From Nostoc sp. PCC 7524 (lineage in GTDB: Bacteria > Cyanobacteriota > Cyanobacteriia > Cyanobacteriales > Nostocaceae), in assembly GCF_000316645.1 (NCBI RefSeq), contig NC_019684.1:4810001-4874000 (forward strand): a stretch of 64,000 bases of DNA, written 5' to 3'. Positions 1 to 8,118 of this stretch are shown piece by piece. Both the position numbers and the translations under genes were made by a program. The first letter of the stretch is position 1. Each line of letters begins with the position of its first letter. Under the pieces are notes generated by a model, which did no database searches, was not told the DNA's origin, and saw only the letters and a list, made by a program, of their open reading frames with translations.

Positions 1-705
1 CGATTGAACTTTATCGAAAATACTTCAGATCATGACTTTTTTATCCACTTGACTCACTATTTAAATGAAACAGGTAATAATCATGCTATTTGTTGCCTTT
101 GTTGTAAAGAACTATTACCTACTTTTAGCGATCAAGAAAATAGAGATTGCCTACAAAAAATTATAGAAAAGCTAGGATGCAATCAATCAAATATTGATAA
201 ATATCCTACTATCAGTTTATCCAAAAAAAGGACTTTTATGTTTAGTAGCCCATTTTTTCTACTTGGATTAATTGCAATTTGTGTTCCAGCCTATAACCAA
301 TTAGGAGCTAATACTCCTAATTTGAATTGTACTAATTCAAATCATAACTCACTTCAAAATCAGCAGGGTGTGGAAATAAAATTTATGAATTTATTTGATG
401 GAATGTGTGCCGATCAATTACTAAATATCCAGGGTGAAATCAATGTTGACAAGGAGATTAAACAAATATGGATTGTGGTTAAACCTTTGACTGATAATAA
501 CTATTATGTTCAACCACCAGCTAACATAAATAATGGGGAATTTCAAGCCCAGATTTATATAGGAGAAAAAGATACAACACCGGGGACTAAATTTGAAATC
601 CGTGCCTTTGTTGAACCTAACAATCAACTAAGTACGGCACAGAAACTGGACAATTGGCCGGAAGCAAGATGGCATTCTGATATTATTAGAGTTACGAGGA
701 AATAA
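1..705 (+). CDS. Hypothetical membrane-anchored protein, probably cut by the left window edge
   Basis: I do not recognise a named family for the whole protein. The frame is open from base 1; the first possible start in the window is a TTG at 4, with no visible ribosome site, so the true N-terminus is probably outside. The first ~58 residues are a compact helical segment rich in Cys and Leu (ICCLCCKELL) that recalls the effector-associated domains of cyanobacterial signalling proteins; this is a weak resemblance. A single hydrophobic helix follows at about residues 78-98, then ~130 residues with a beta-rich, Ig-like look, probably outside the membrane. It ends tail-to-tail with the CHAT-CHASE2 gene. 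Confidence 0.6.
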   Translation, partial: RLNFIENTSDHDFFIHLTHYLNETGNNHAICCLCCKELLPTFSDQENRDCLQKIIEKLGCNQSNIDKYPTISLSKKRTFMFSSPFFLLGLIAICVPAYNQLGANTPNLNCTNSNHNSLQNQQGVEIKFMNLFDGMCADQLLNIQGEINVDKEIKQIWIVVKPLTDNNYYVQPPANINNGEFQAQIYIGEKDTTPGTKFEIRAFVEPNNQLSTAQKLDNWPEARWHSDIIRVTRK

Positions 706-759
706 AAAGAAGTAAGATAGTAATTAAATTTTGTCATGGCTGTTGCCTGTTCCCTATTC

Positions 760-778
760 CCTACCCCTTTGGGGTAGG
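760..778. terminator. Hairpin between two convergent genes
   Basis: CCTACCCC and GGGGTAGG form an 8-bp stem with a TTT loop. It lies between the ends of two converging genes, so it could stop transcription both ways. No clear T-run follows on either strand, so the terminator role is inferred from position. Confidence 0.4.
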
Positions 779-788
779 TGAGAATTTA

Positions 789-3140
789 CTAGCGACTTTG
801 GATAAATAACACAACAATACCACTTGCAAATATGCCAAAAGCAGAGGGAACAAATGGAGTCCATAATCCGTTTTGAAAAAGAGCGATCGCACAAACTCCA
901 TATAAAATGACAACTGTCGCACATATAGCGTATCCTTTATCTGAAAGCGATCGCACACGCCACAGCATCAGATTTCCCACTACACACCATCCGCCTATCC
1001 AGAGAATATCGCCCCAAAAAGGCCAAACCCAAAAAATTGGACGTTCGTCTAAAACTGCACTCAGAATTTGGCTGACCATTTGTGCTTGGATCAATACGCC
1101 TGGAATTTGTTTGTAATCTCGCTGTGCAGCACTGTAGGGAGTTGACCAAGTATCGCTGAGTGTATTAGCTGTTACTCCAATCAAAACGATCTTATCTTGA
1201 AACAATTCAGGATTAAATTTTTCACTCAGCACATCATCAAGGGAAACTCTCTGATATTCTGTGTCACGGTAATTGATAAGTATTTGTATACCGCCTAAAT
1301 TAACTCCTTGTTGATAGCCGCCACTACGGCCAGGTTTTAAGCGTTGAAAGACTTTAGAACCGAACTGTACATCATCTTCCTTCCAATTAGATGGAATATC
1401 TTCGTCAAATAAGTAACGCATAGCTAATTGCAATGAGAGCGAATAATGCGTTTTACAAGCTGAAGAAAGCTCTTGTTGCATCATTAAAATTTGACGACGG
1501 ATAATACCATCTGGGTCTTGAATAGCATCTGTAAAACCCAGGCGTTCTACAGGTACGTCTTGCGGCGGTCTAACACCTTGGGGGTCATATTTACTATCAC
1601 TGCCTTTACAGACAACAATCACGTTGTCTCGACTAAGTTCAGTAGGAAGTTGTATAGGATTTAATTTATGAGGAGGGTCGAAAGAATCTCTATATATATC
1701 TAATCCAATTACTCGTGGTTGATACTTTTGTAATTGATTCAGTAACTTTGCTAAAGTACGATCTGAAATTGATTTTGGCCCTAGGGTTGTCTCTTGTCGA
1801 GATTGAATATCTTTTTCAGTGATTTCTACAATTATCAATCTTGGATCTGGTTCTTCCTGGGGTCGCAATCGTAGCATTTGATCAAAAGTTTGCAGTTCGA
1901 TTGTTTCAAACACTCCTAAATATCTTAAACCCACTGTGGAAAAAGTCACCATCAAAGTAGTCAGCAGTACAGTCCAAAACTGAGATTTTGGGGTATAGAT
2001 TTTACTTTTCGTCGCCGCATAACTCACCGATTTGGTATCACTAAGATTGTCACTTAATTTTTGCCACTGGATTGGCTCAGTTGTAGGATTTTGACAGATA
2101 ACTGGCAACCAACTGGCACAAGGAAATTCATTTTCTAATCCCTGAAGTCTTTCTCGTGCTTCTCGCACAGCCAAGTACAGTGGTTTACCACCTGCAAAGG
2201 CCATCAGAAAGTTCTTTAAGAATTCCTGGGCTACTAAATCTGGTACTCCTTCCCGCATAACAATCATTTGGGGAATGTTTAAATCAGCTAAATTTCGAGC
2301 CAATCCAATACCATCACAAGAATTAAAAATTGCTAGTTTTAAACCTCGTGTAATTGCTGTCTTCAGCGCATTTTTTAACTGCGAAATAGTTAAACTTTCT
2401 GTTTGGTTAATGTAAATTTCCCCTATCTCTCCATCAGCAAGGCTAGAGCTATGTCCGGCAAAAAAGAGAATATCCCAATCCTGTTGCCATAGATGCTCAT
2501 CCAGTTTTTGCCTTGTTGGTTCTACTAAAAAGGTAGTTTGAGCATTTATTAAACTTTGCAATAAAGAGCTATCTTTATGGATATTAATACCAACACTATT
2601 ACCTAGAATTGCTAAAATTTTAACTTTATCTGTAGCGGTTTTTGGTAATACTTGAGGGGTGACATACTCATCATTACTCAAAGCTAATTCAGCTTGAGGA
2701 TAATCTTCAAAAAAATGCCAAAGATGCCAAGGTAAACGATGTAGTAAAACTATGTTTGTTTCAAAAATTACTCTGATTTCATCATCACGATTGAGTAGAG
2801 TTCGCAACTGTCTTTCAATATTCTGAAATGACTCAAATTGTAACCAAACATTGATATTTGTTTGTAGTTGGTGACATACTTCATCGAAATCATTAACAGA
2901 AATATTAGTGATGTCGTGGGCATGGACTTTTATACGTTGATTGCTACCCAGGCGTTGATGAACTGCTGTGTAGAGTGATTGCCATCTGCGGTAGAGTCCG
3001 CTTAGTTCTGGTGCAGCTGGTAAACTTCCTATGAATTTCACAGGTAAAACTTGGTGATGATGCCAAAGTTGAGCTGTGACAACAGGAAATCCTTGATTTA
3101 AATCTCCCCCCAGGAAGCTGAAGACGACTAGCTTACTCAT
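789..3140 (-). CDS. CHAT-domain / CHASE2-domain membrane protein
   Basis: 783 residues. The N-terminal half is a CHAT (caspase HetF-associated with TPRs) peptidase-like domain: the catalytic-type His lies in AGHSSS (about residue 230) and the Cys in FNSCDG (about residue 275), so both catalytic residues are kept. A transmembrane helix at about 388-410 leads into a CHASE2 sensor domain (DQMLRLRP, then RLIIVEITEKDI, to about 690), which is expected outside the membrane, and three hydrophobic helices end the protein. Known biology: CHASE2 is an extracytoplasmic sensor and CHAT a cytosolic caspase-like module. Inference: a membrane receptor that controls a protease-like output. It is the last gene after the sigma factor and DUF1822 genes on the same strand, separated from DUF1822 by 217 bp containing a dispersed repeat. 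Confidence 0.88.
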   Translation of the reverse strand: MSKLVVFSFLGGDLNQGFPVVTAQLWHHHQVLPVKFIGSLPAAPELSGLYRRWQSLYTAVHQRLGSNQRIKVHAHDITNISVNDFDEVCHQLQTNINVWLQFESFQNIERQLRTLLNRDDEIRVIFETNIVLLHRLPWHLWHFFEDYPQAELALSNDEYVTPQVLPKTATDKVKILAILGNSVGINIHKDSSLLQSLINAQTTFLVEPTRQKLDEHLWQQDWDILFFAGHSSSLADGEIGEIYINQTESLTISQLKNALKTAITRGLKLAIFNSCDGIGLARNLADLNIPQMIVMREGVPDLVAQEFLKNFLMAFAGGKPLYLAVREARERLQGLENEFPCASWLPVICQNPTTEPIQWQKLSDNLSDTKSVSYAATKSKIYTPKSQFWTVLLTTLMVTFSTVGLRYLGVFETIELQTFDQMLRLRPQEEPDPRLIIVEITEKDIQSRQETTLGPKSISDRTLAKLLNQLQKYQPRVIGLDIYRDSFDPPHKLNPIQLPTELSRDNVIVVCKGSDSKYDPQGVRPPQDVPVERLGFTDAIQDPDGIIRRQILMMQQELSSACKTHYSLSLQLAMRYLFDEDIPSNWKEDDVQFGSKVFQRLKPGRSGGYQQGVNLGGIQILINYRDTEYQRVSLDDVLSEKFNPELFQDKIVLIGVTANTLSDTWSTPYSAAQRDYKQIPGVLIQAQMVSQILSAVLDERPIFWVWPFWGDILWIGGWCVVGNLMLWRVRSLSDKGYAICATVVILYGVCAIALFQNGLWTPFVPSAFGIFASGIVVLFIQSR

Positions 3141-3226
3141 TTTTTATTTGGTAATTGCAAGTTTTTAGTTTCATTTTTCCAGTAGCCATTTGTAATTAAA
3201 GCTCTGACTAATGACTAATAACTAAA

Positions 3227-3354
3227 TAGCTCAGTGTTAAAAATTATCGCTATGGCAAGGCAGGAGGCAGGAGGCAGGAGGCAGGAGGGAAGAGGGAAGA
3301 GGGTTTGAGCCTAGTTTATTTTTCTTAACATAGTTGTGTTTTTTCCCACCGACT
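3227..3354 (+). repeat. Dispersed repeat, copy A (inverted partner at 27515-27635)
   Basis: This 128-bp block is almost the reverse complement of 27515-27635. It has an inner array of GGAGGCA heptamers, and the edges read TAGCTCAGTG on one side and CCCACCGACT on the other. By eye the two copies differ in length by exactly one 7-nt unit (GAAGAGG is doubled here). A fragment of the CCCACCGAC end is also seen near 6186-6219. Confidence 0.85.
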
Positions 3355-3357
3355 TAC

Positions 3358-4539
3358 TTAAATCACGAAATGTTCTGTTATCTGGCAACTATTAAGAGCT
3401 ACCTGGATGCTAAAAGATTCTCCCACTTCCCCATCAAAAAGTTTCAATTGCACATAGATATCTTGAACTCTTGCTTGTACTTGTTGAAGTATCTCCCCTT
3501 GTTCTGAAAGTAAAAATAGCTGGGTATTAGTGGGTAGATAAGGTTGATTACAAGCTGGATGTAGCTGTACACGAATACTAACTTGTTGGGGAGATTTTGG
3601 TATTAAGGCAACTAATAAGATCACCTTTTGAGCTTCTATTTCCATTCCCAAGTCGATGAGCTTGGCGCGTTTGATAGCAGTATTCAACCCAGAATTACTG
3701 CGGAAATTGAAAGCTAGGCTACTGGTGTTTGGTGCTAAAAAAGTTTCTAGAGCTTGCCATGAAGCATCATAAATCTGCTGTAACCAACCACTAAGATTGA
3801 TTGGAACTGAGGAAAATGGCGATCGCTGACGCTGTTGATATAAGGATTGCCGCCATTGTTCATTCTCTAGTATCCCTCCCCAAGTTGTAAACGGTACTGC
3901 CAGCCTGGGGAATGTCACCGAAGAGTTGCTGAGAATTTGCTGCACCGATTCTACTTGAGCAGTGGATAATTCTGGGAGAGGAGCGATCGCAGCTTTCATC
4001 TCCTCTCCTCTACAAAATTGGTAAGTCATCCAAAAGGCATTTAAGTCTGGCATTAAATGCCTCGCATCTAGACAATAAGTCCTATCTACTTGGTCATAGT
4101 GTGCCAGTGATTTCAGTTCTTGATGGGTTGTGTAGCTCCAAATTCTTAACCATTCGCCATCTGATGAAACTTGCACAGCTAAATAATAATCTGCTGCCCA
4201 ACTGGGAATGTCTACCCATTCTTGAGGTACTTCTAACTCACTATCATCAATTGCTTCACTGGGAATTAAAACGACTCGCTTGTCCTTTAACAAAATTGCT
4301 GTGCCATTGACAAATTCCCAAAAAGCAGGAATACCCGGCGAAGTGTACCATACACTGGCTTGGGGAACATATTCAGTTTTTACCCAATTCAAAAACGTAT
4401 GGAGGCAAATTTGATTCATGTAAGCACGCCAGCGACTGCTGGGTGTGGTGTAAGCTTGACTTTCTTGCCAAGCTCTTTTCTGTAATGATGGTGATATTTC
4501 TAACAATAGTTCCTTCGGATCTGTGAAAGCAGAACTCAT
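3358..4539 (-). CDS. DUF1822 family protein
   Basis: Cyanobacterial DUF1822 protein of 393 residues with no known biochemical role. I place the start at the ATG at 4539 because a strong ribosome site, AGGAGGT (4547-4553 on the minus strand), lies 7 nt upstream. A longer reading from 4581 would overlap the upstream sigma gene by 17 bp. The protein is soluble-looking, with no signal peptide or membrane helix, and has repeated Trp-rich motifs (WRAYMNQICLHTFLNW, IPSWAADYYLAVQV). The family is commonly encoded next to a sigma-70-like gene in cyanobacteria, and here it lies 25 bp behind one. Inference: a partner or regulator of that sigma factor or of the CHAT-CHASE2 protein downstream. Confidence 0.85.
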   Translation of the reverse strand: MSSAFTDPKELLLEISPSLQKRAWQESQAYTTPSSRWRAYMNQICLHTFLNWVKTEYVPQASVWYTSPGIPAFWEFVNGTAILLKDKRVVLIPSEAIDDSELEVPQEWVDIPSWAADYYLAVQVSSDGEWLRIWSYTTHQELKSLAHYDQVDRTYCLDARHLMPDLNAFWMTYQFCRGEEMKAAIAPLPELSTAQVESVQQILSNSSVTFPRLAVPFTTWGGILENEQWRQSLYQQRQRSPFSSVPINLSGWLQQIYDASWQALETFLAPNTSSLAFNFRSNSGLNTAIKRAKLIDLGMEIEAQKVILLVALIPKSPQQVSIRVQLHPACNQPYLPTNTQLFLLSEQGEILQQVQARVQDIYVQLKLFDGEVGESFSIQVALNSCQITEHFVI

Positions 4540-4564
4540 TTTTACTACCTCCTGTCTCATCTCG

Positions 4565-5755
4565 TCAGATAGATTCGCCATACTGAACTTTCAACCATTC
4601 TTCCAAAGCGGTACTCATATCTTTAACTAGGTGGGAATTTACAGAAATATTAAGGGTGTCTTGACTCCATTGAATCAATGCTGACAGCAAAGATTCTCTG
4701 GCTTTGAATAGCCTACGAGAAACAGTAGGTTGACTAATTTGTAAGCGTTGTACAATCTGTGGCTGAGTTAGTCCCTGTTGGTAGTAAAGTTTCAGTATTT
4801 CCTGAGTTTGCACATCGAATTTTTGTAAAGCTTTTAACAATACAGCTTGAATCTGAGATTGTTGATTTTGCTGATTTTGGGCATCCTCTTGCGCTATCAT
4901 TTCCGCGATTAAGGAATCAGAAGATAAATCTGGCAAATCAAGAGTTGTTGTAGTTTCGTCTTCTGATATTGCTAAATTTAGCGAACTAACAGGTGGATAG
5001 AGATAAGCTCGCACATAGATAGCTGCTTGGGTTAACCATTGTTCAATTTTCTCTCTTGTGCATGGTGGAGTAGAGTGAGTTAATTGATTTTGTCGTTCTT
5101 GGTTGTAGAGATTAGCAATAGCTTCCCACATTTGCTGTCCTGGTTCCGGTAATGCCTTTGTGCCTCCTGGTTGACTCTGCACATAGAGTTCCTTAAAACA
5201 AGTCCAGGCTAGCCGATATTGGGCAATGATGCTGGGTGATAAGACAGCCTTATCCAGAGCTTCTAAGAACTGCTTTTTGCTCACTTTGCGTAACAACGCC
5301 CAATTTGTGCAAATGTCAGCTTCTTTACGTTGGCGTAAAATATCTTTTATCCGACTGGGAATTGCTATAGCTGCATAGGTTTTTAAGCTAGAGCATTTTT
5401 CTGGTTTAAAGTGTTTAAGAATTAGTTCAATTTCCGAGTTGGCTATTTGAAAGTAATCGGCTAGGCCATACTGATTGCTGGCAAATTTGCCAATTGTTTT
5501 TTTTGCTGTCCAGTAGATTGATTCTTGCAAATAAGCCAATAGGTGCATTCTAGCAAGGTTATTGGATTGCTCTTGCCAATTTTTGTGCCAATATAGCGCC
5601 CAAAAGTTTTCTGAGTTAGGAAACTCTGATGAAGACTTGATGCAGTTTTGAATACTTCGATGCAGTTTAATATCAATCAACCATTTGCTGAATTTGTCGC
5701 TTTCCAACTGAACGAAGCTTGAGAACATCTCCGTAATTTCTTGGCGAGGACGCAT
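4565..5755 (-). CDS. Sigma-70 family RNA polymerase sigma factor
   Basis: About 396 residues. The C-terminal part (about residues 305-360) holds a clear sigma region 4-type helix-turn-helix: LLKALQKFDVQTQEILKLYY, then a GLTQPQIVQRLQIS turn and TVSRRLFKARESLL. The N-terminal two thirds is helical, with a segment (SRIKDILRQRKEADICTNW) in the place of region 2. The length exceeds a typical ECF sigma factor, fitting the uncharacterised cyanobacterial group found next to DUF1822 genes. The ATG at 5755 is chosen over a TTG two codons upstream. It is first in a minus-strand cassette with DUF1822 and CHAT-CHASE2. Which promoters it serves cannot be read from the sequence. Confidence 0.82.
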   Translation of the reverse strand: MRPRQEITEMFSSFVQLESDKFSKWLIDIKLHRSIQNCIKSSSEFPNSENFWALYWHKNWQEQSNNLARMHLLAYLQESIYWTAKKTIGKFASNQYGLADYFQIANSEIELILKHFKPEKCSSLKTYAAIAIPSRIKDILRQRKEADICTNWALLRKVSKKQFLEALDKAVLSPSIIAQYRLAWTCFKELYVQSQPGGTKALPEPGQQMWEAIANLYNQERQNQLTHSTPPCTREKIEQWLTQAAIYVRAYLYPPVSSLNLAISEDETTTTLDLPDLSSDSLIAEMIAQEDAQNQQNQQSQIQAVLLKALQKFDVQTQEILKLYYQQGLTQPQIVQRLQISQPTVSRRLFKARESLLSALIQWSQDTLNISVNSHLVKDMSTALEEWLKVQYGESI

Positions 5756-5817
5756 AAGCAATTAAAAATTTAAATATACCATTCACACTCATTATTTATC
5801 AAAAAATGATTTGCTTA

Positions 5818-5857
5818 GGTAGGTAACAGGTAACAGGTAACAGGTGACAGGTAACAG
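5818..5857. repeat. Heptamer array GGTAACA / GGTGACA
   Basis: Five consecutive 7-nt units of GGTAACA, one altered to GGTGACA. It is the same unit type as the long array at 39645-39742 and belongs to the short tandemly repeated heptamers common in heterocystous cyanobacteria. Confidence 0.8.
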
Positions 5858-5895
5858 AGAAGAAAGACAATCAGGCATACTGACTGAATTTTGTC

Positions 5896-5919
5896 AAAAA
5901 TCAAATATGAGTCCTTTAT
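5896..5919. repeat. End fragment of a MITE-like repeat
   Basis: These 24 bases are nearly the reverse complement of the left end of the repeat at 44989-45143 (ATATAGGACTCC followed by TATTTGATTT). Only this end was found here, so it is probably a decayed or solo end. Confidence 0.5.
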
Positions 5920-6012
5920 CGCTCCCCAGAAAGAAGAAGTCTTGGGTTGGCTGCAAACAAAGTAATGTTGGGAAATTGGCGAACTCAAATATAAATTTGC
6001 TTTTGAATATAA

Positions 6013-6138
6013 TGCTATGAGTCAAAACGGAGCTATTACGATTTATTTGATGTGGCAGTAATTAGTTGGAAGAAAACTATTTCTCTAAATCCACAAGCTG
6101 ACGAGGAAGTTGTTGCGGCAAAAAAAGAGATTGAATAA
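6013..6138 (+). pseudogene. Remnant of a TPR-protein gene (C-terminal end)
   Basis: A 41-codon open stretch ends at a TAA at 6136-6138. Its translation looks like the last repeat of a tetratricopeptide protein: DVAVISWKKTISLNPQ is a typical TPR helix pair ending. There is no start codon or ribosome site, an in-frame stop lies just upstream, and no related reading frame is open further left. It lies among repeats between the sigma operon and an insertion element, so it is best read as gene debris. The family call is by eye. Confidence 0.45.
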
Positions 6139-6185
6139 TGTTGGCAAGGTATCGAGAGAGCATCGCAACAGAAAAGTTGAGTGTA

Positions 6186-6219
6186 AGTAAGTCGGTGGTA
6201 ATAAATCGAACTATGTTAA
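6186..6219 (+). repeat. Partial copy of the 3227/27515 dispersed repeat end
   Basis: TAAGTAAGTCGGTGG followed by an A/T-rich gap and ACTATGTTAA matches one edge of the repeats at 3227-3354 and 27515-27635 with a few changes. The heptamer core is absent. Confidence 0.5.
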
Positions 6220-6243
6220 ATAATGTCAAGTTATTGTAATCGA

Positions 6244-6298
6244 GTTTGTAGTAAGGAATTTAGTCCTAAAAAAAGGCTAGAGCCGCTTACTAAGAACT
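6244..6298. repeat. Dispersed hairpin repeat (GTAGTAAGGA family)
   Basis: It starts GTTTGTAGTAAGGAATTTAG and is a degenerate member of a family seen also at 19056-19104, 39854-39879, 47593-47625 and 54644-54698, all built on a stem around ACTTTAGT. Confidence 0.55.
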
Positions 6299-6440
6299 CA
6301 ATTTTCATGGCTTTACGAGTCGTGATGCGTAAAGCCCCCGTCATTCATGCGGGGGATATAAGCGAATAGCCAAATAAATTTGGCTGAGGCATTTATAAAT
6401 CGTAGTGACGCTTTATAATATTAAAGGAGGTGGTGAACAA

Positions 6441-7655
6441 GTGTTTAATCTGACATACGAATTTAAGCTGAAGCCAACCGATGCACAAGCTCAGACGTTT
6501 GAAGACTGGCTAGAAATTAATCGCCGTGTCTACAACTATGCCTTAGCTGAACGCAAGGATTGGTATTTATCGCGTAGTTGCCAAATTAACGCTTGCTCAC
6601 TTAAACACGAATACATTATTCGGCACGACACACCCCGTCCAACATACGCCAGCCAGTGCAAAGCGTTAACTGCTGCAAAGAAAGAGTTTCCTGAACTCAA
6701 GAAAGTGCAGTCTCAAGTTTTGCAGCAAACCCTAAAACGCCTAGAAGTAGCATTCGTAGCAATGTGGGAACGTAATCATGGGTTTCCCCGCTTGAAAAAG
6801 TCTGGAAGAATGCGGTCTTTTGTTTTCCCCCAAATGCAAGGTGAAAGACTTAAACCAGGAATGGTTAATTTCCCTGTGATTGGATGGATTAAATTCCGAC
6901 AATCAAGGGAGATACCTGATGGTGGCGTAGTTAAACAAGCTCGTGTAGTCAAGCGTGTTTCTGGGTGGTACGTGATGCTAACTATTCAATGGGATGTGTC
7001 TGTACCCCAGCCGATGCCTCACGGAGAAGGCGTAGGGATTGATGTAGGGTTAACAAGTTTTATTGCGACTTCTAATGGTCTTTTAATCAAGCGTCCGAGG
7101 TTTTTTGTAGATGCCGAACGCAAGCTGAAATTGCTGCAACAGCGTGTTTCCAGAAAACTTATAGGCTCGAACAACTGGAAGAAAGCCCAAAGAAAAGTGG
7201 CGAAACTGCATGAGTACGTTGCTAGCTGCCGTAAGGACTGGCACAGAAAATTATCCCACCAAGTCTGCAACGATGCCGGAATGGTGTTTGTTGAAGATTT
7301 GAACCTAGTCGGGTTGTCCCGTGGGATGTTAGGTAAGCACTGTTTAGACGCTGGGTTTGGTCAGTTCTTCAATATCTTAGAGCAGACCTGTTTTAAGCGT
7401 GGTGTCTATTTTCAAAAAGTAGACAGTCGTAAAACTAGCCAGATTTGCCCTAACTGTGGTGTTGAGACTGGTAAAAAAGAATTGTCAGAGCGTACTCATG
7501 TTTGTTCAAATTGCGGATATACCACTCATAGGGATGTGGCAGCCGCACAGGTAGTTTTAGTTAGAGGACTTGCAGCCGTAGGGCATACGGTCAAGATGCT
7601 TGCTGAGGGTAAATTCATTGGAATCCCCGTGAAGCAAGAATCCCCGAATTTCTAA
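6441..7655 (+). CDS. tnpB: TnpB, RNA-guided endonuclease of an IS200/IS605 element
   Basis: About 404 residues from the GTG at 6441, chosen because AAAGGAGGTGG lies just upstream; an earlier GTG at 6405 has no such site. It shows the OrfB helix-turn-helix N-terminus (LTYEFKLKPTDAQ), the split RuvC residues (Asp in GIDVGL about residue 200, Glu in VFVEDLNL about 284, Asp in HRDVAAAQV about 364) and the four-Cys zinc ribbon (CPNCG ... CSNCG). All catalytic residues are present, so the protein looks intact. TnpB proteins are known ancestors of Cas12 and use an RNA copied from the element end as guide scaffold. No tnpA partner is present. Confidence 0.9.
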   Translation: MFNLTYEFKLKPTDAQAQTFEDWLEINRRVYNYALAERKDWYLSRSCQINACSLKHEYIIRHDTPRPTYASQCKALTAAKKEFPELKKVQSQVLQQTLKRLEVAFVAMWERNHGFPRLKKSGRMRSFVFPQMQGERLKPGMVNFPVIGWIKFRQSREIPDGGVVKQARVVKRVSGWYVMLTIQWDVSVPQPMPHGEGVGIDVGLTSFIATSNGLLIKRPRFFVDAERKLKLLQQRVSRKLIGSNNWKKAQRKVAKLHEYVASCRKDWHRKLSHQVCNDAGMVFVEDLNLVGLSRGMLGKHCLDAGFGQFFNILEQTCFKRGVYFQKVDSRKTSQICPNCGVETGKKELSERTHVCSNCGYTTHRDVAAAQVVLVRGLAAVGHTVKMLAEGKFIGIPVKQESPNF

Positions 7656-7670
7656 TTCGGGGAGTGTCAA
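7560..7670 (+). ncRNA. Possible omega RNA region at the element right end
   Basis: In known IS200/IS605 elements the guide RNA scaffold covers the 3' end of tnpB and the right-end hairpin, with the guide copied from flanking DNA. Here the tnpB end and the CCCCGAATT/AATTCGGGG hairpin have the right arrangement, so the guide would start near 7671. This is placement by analogy: no promoter or transcript evidence is visible. Confidence 0.3.
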
Positions 7671-7685
7671 ATAGCTTAATAAGAA

Positions 7686-7759
7686 TCGGGATGACTGGAT
7701 TCGAACCAGCGGCCCCTTCGTCCCGAACGAAGTGCGCTACCAAGCTGCGCTACATCCCG
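7686..7759 (-). tRNA. tRNA-Pro (anticodon CGG)
   Basis: Read on the minus strand, a 7-bp acceptor stem (CGGGATG/CATCCCG), a D arm, the anticodon stem CTTCG/CGAAG with loop TTCGGGA, and a T arm with GGTTCGAATCC form a full cloverleaf. The loop gives anticodon CGG, reading proline codon CCG. The discriminator base is A. CCA is not encoded. Confidence 0.93.
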
Positions 7760-8118
7760 TAAATTCACATACAACCGATATCATAACACAAATTATGGTA
7801 AATGAGGTTAGGCATGGCTTGTAGAAAAAAGCCTGTTGGCCATAAAATGTGAAATCTGCAAAAAATGCAATTTGTTCTAGTCTTCTGAAAGCATTACGGC
7901 ATTTAAGGCAAAAGGAATCCGCTAGTAGTTAAGGTATTTCTGGCTGCTAGATGGCGATCGCTCATTTGTCGCTTCTATACTACATAAAAATTAAGTAAAA
8001 TTAATCACATAAATTATCATCATATCAAATAATAGTATTCCAGAATTTGTCATAATAATAACTATTCTTTTTGCTGAAAGTTAAAACCTGAAATTAAACA
8101 TAGGATGGTTGCAATCAG
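7760..8118. other. Intergenic region upstream of the kinase gene
   Basis: 359 bp without a convincing gene. It has one HIP1-type GCGATCGC site and an A/T-rich stretch before the kinase start. I see no clear promoter or repeat. Confidence 0.5.

Larger units (their letters stand above)
6309..7670 (+). mobile_element. IS200/IS605-type element carrying only tnpB
   Basis: The element holds a tnpB gene but no tnpA. Three hairpins precede the gene: a 9-bp stem at 6309-6336 (GGCTTTACG/CGTAAAGCC), a CCCCCG/CGGGGG stem at 6335-6355, and an 8-bp stem at 6368-6385. A 9-bp hairpin (CCCCGAATT/AATTCGGGG, 7642-7662) followed by AGTGTCAA marks the right end. Subterminal hairpins instead of inverted repeats fit the IS200/IS605 superfamily, which moves as single-stranded DNA. 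The exact left boundary is inferred. Without tnpA it would need a TnpA supplied elsewhere. Confidence 0.7.
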
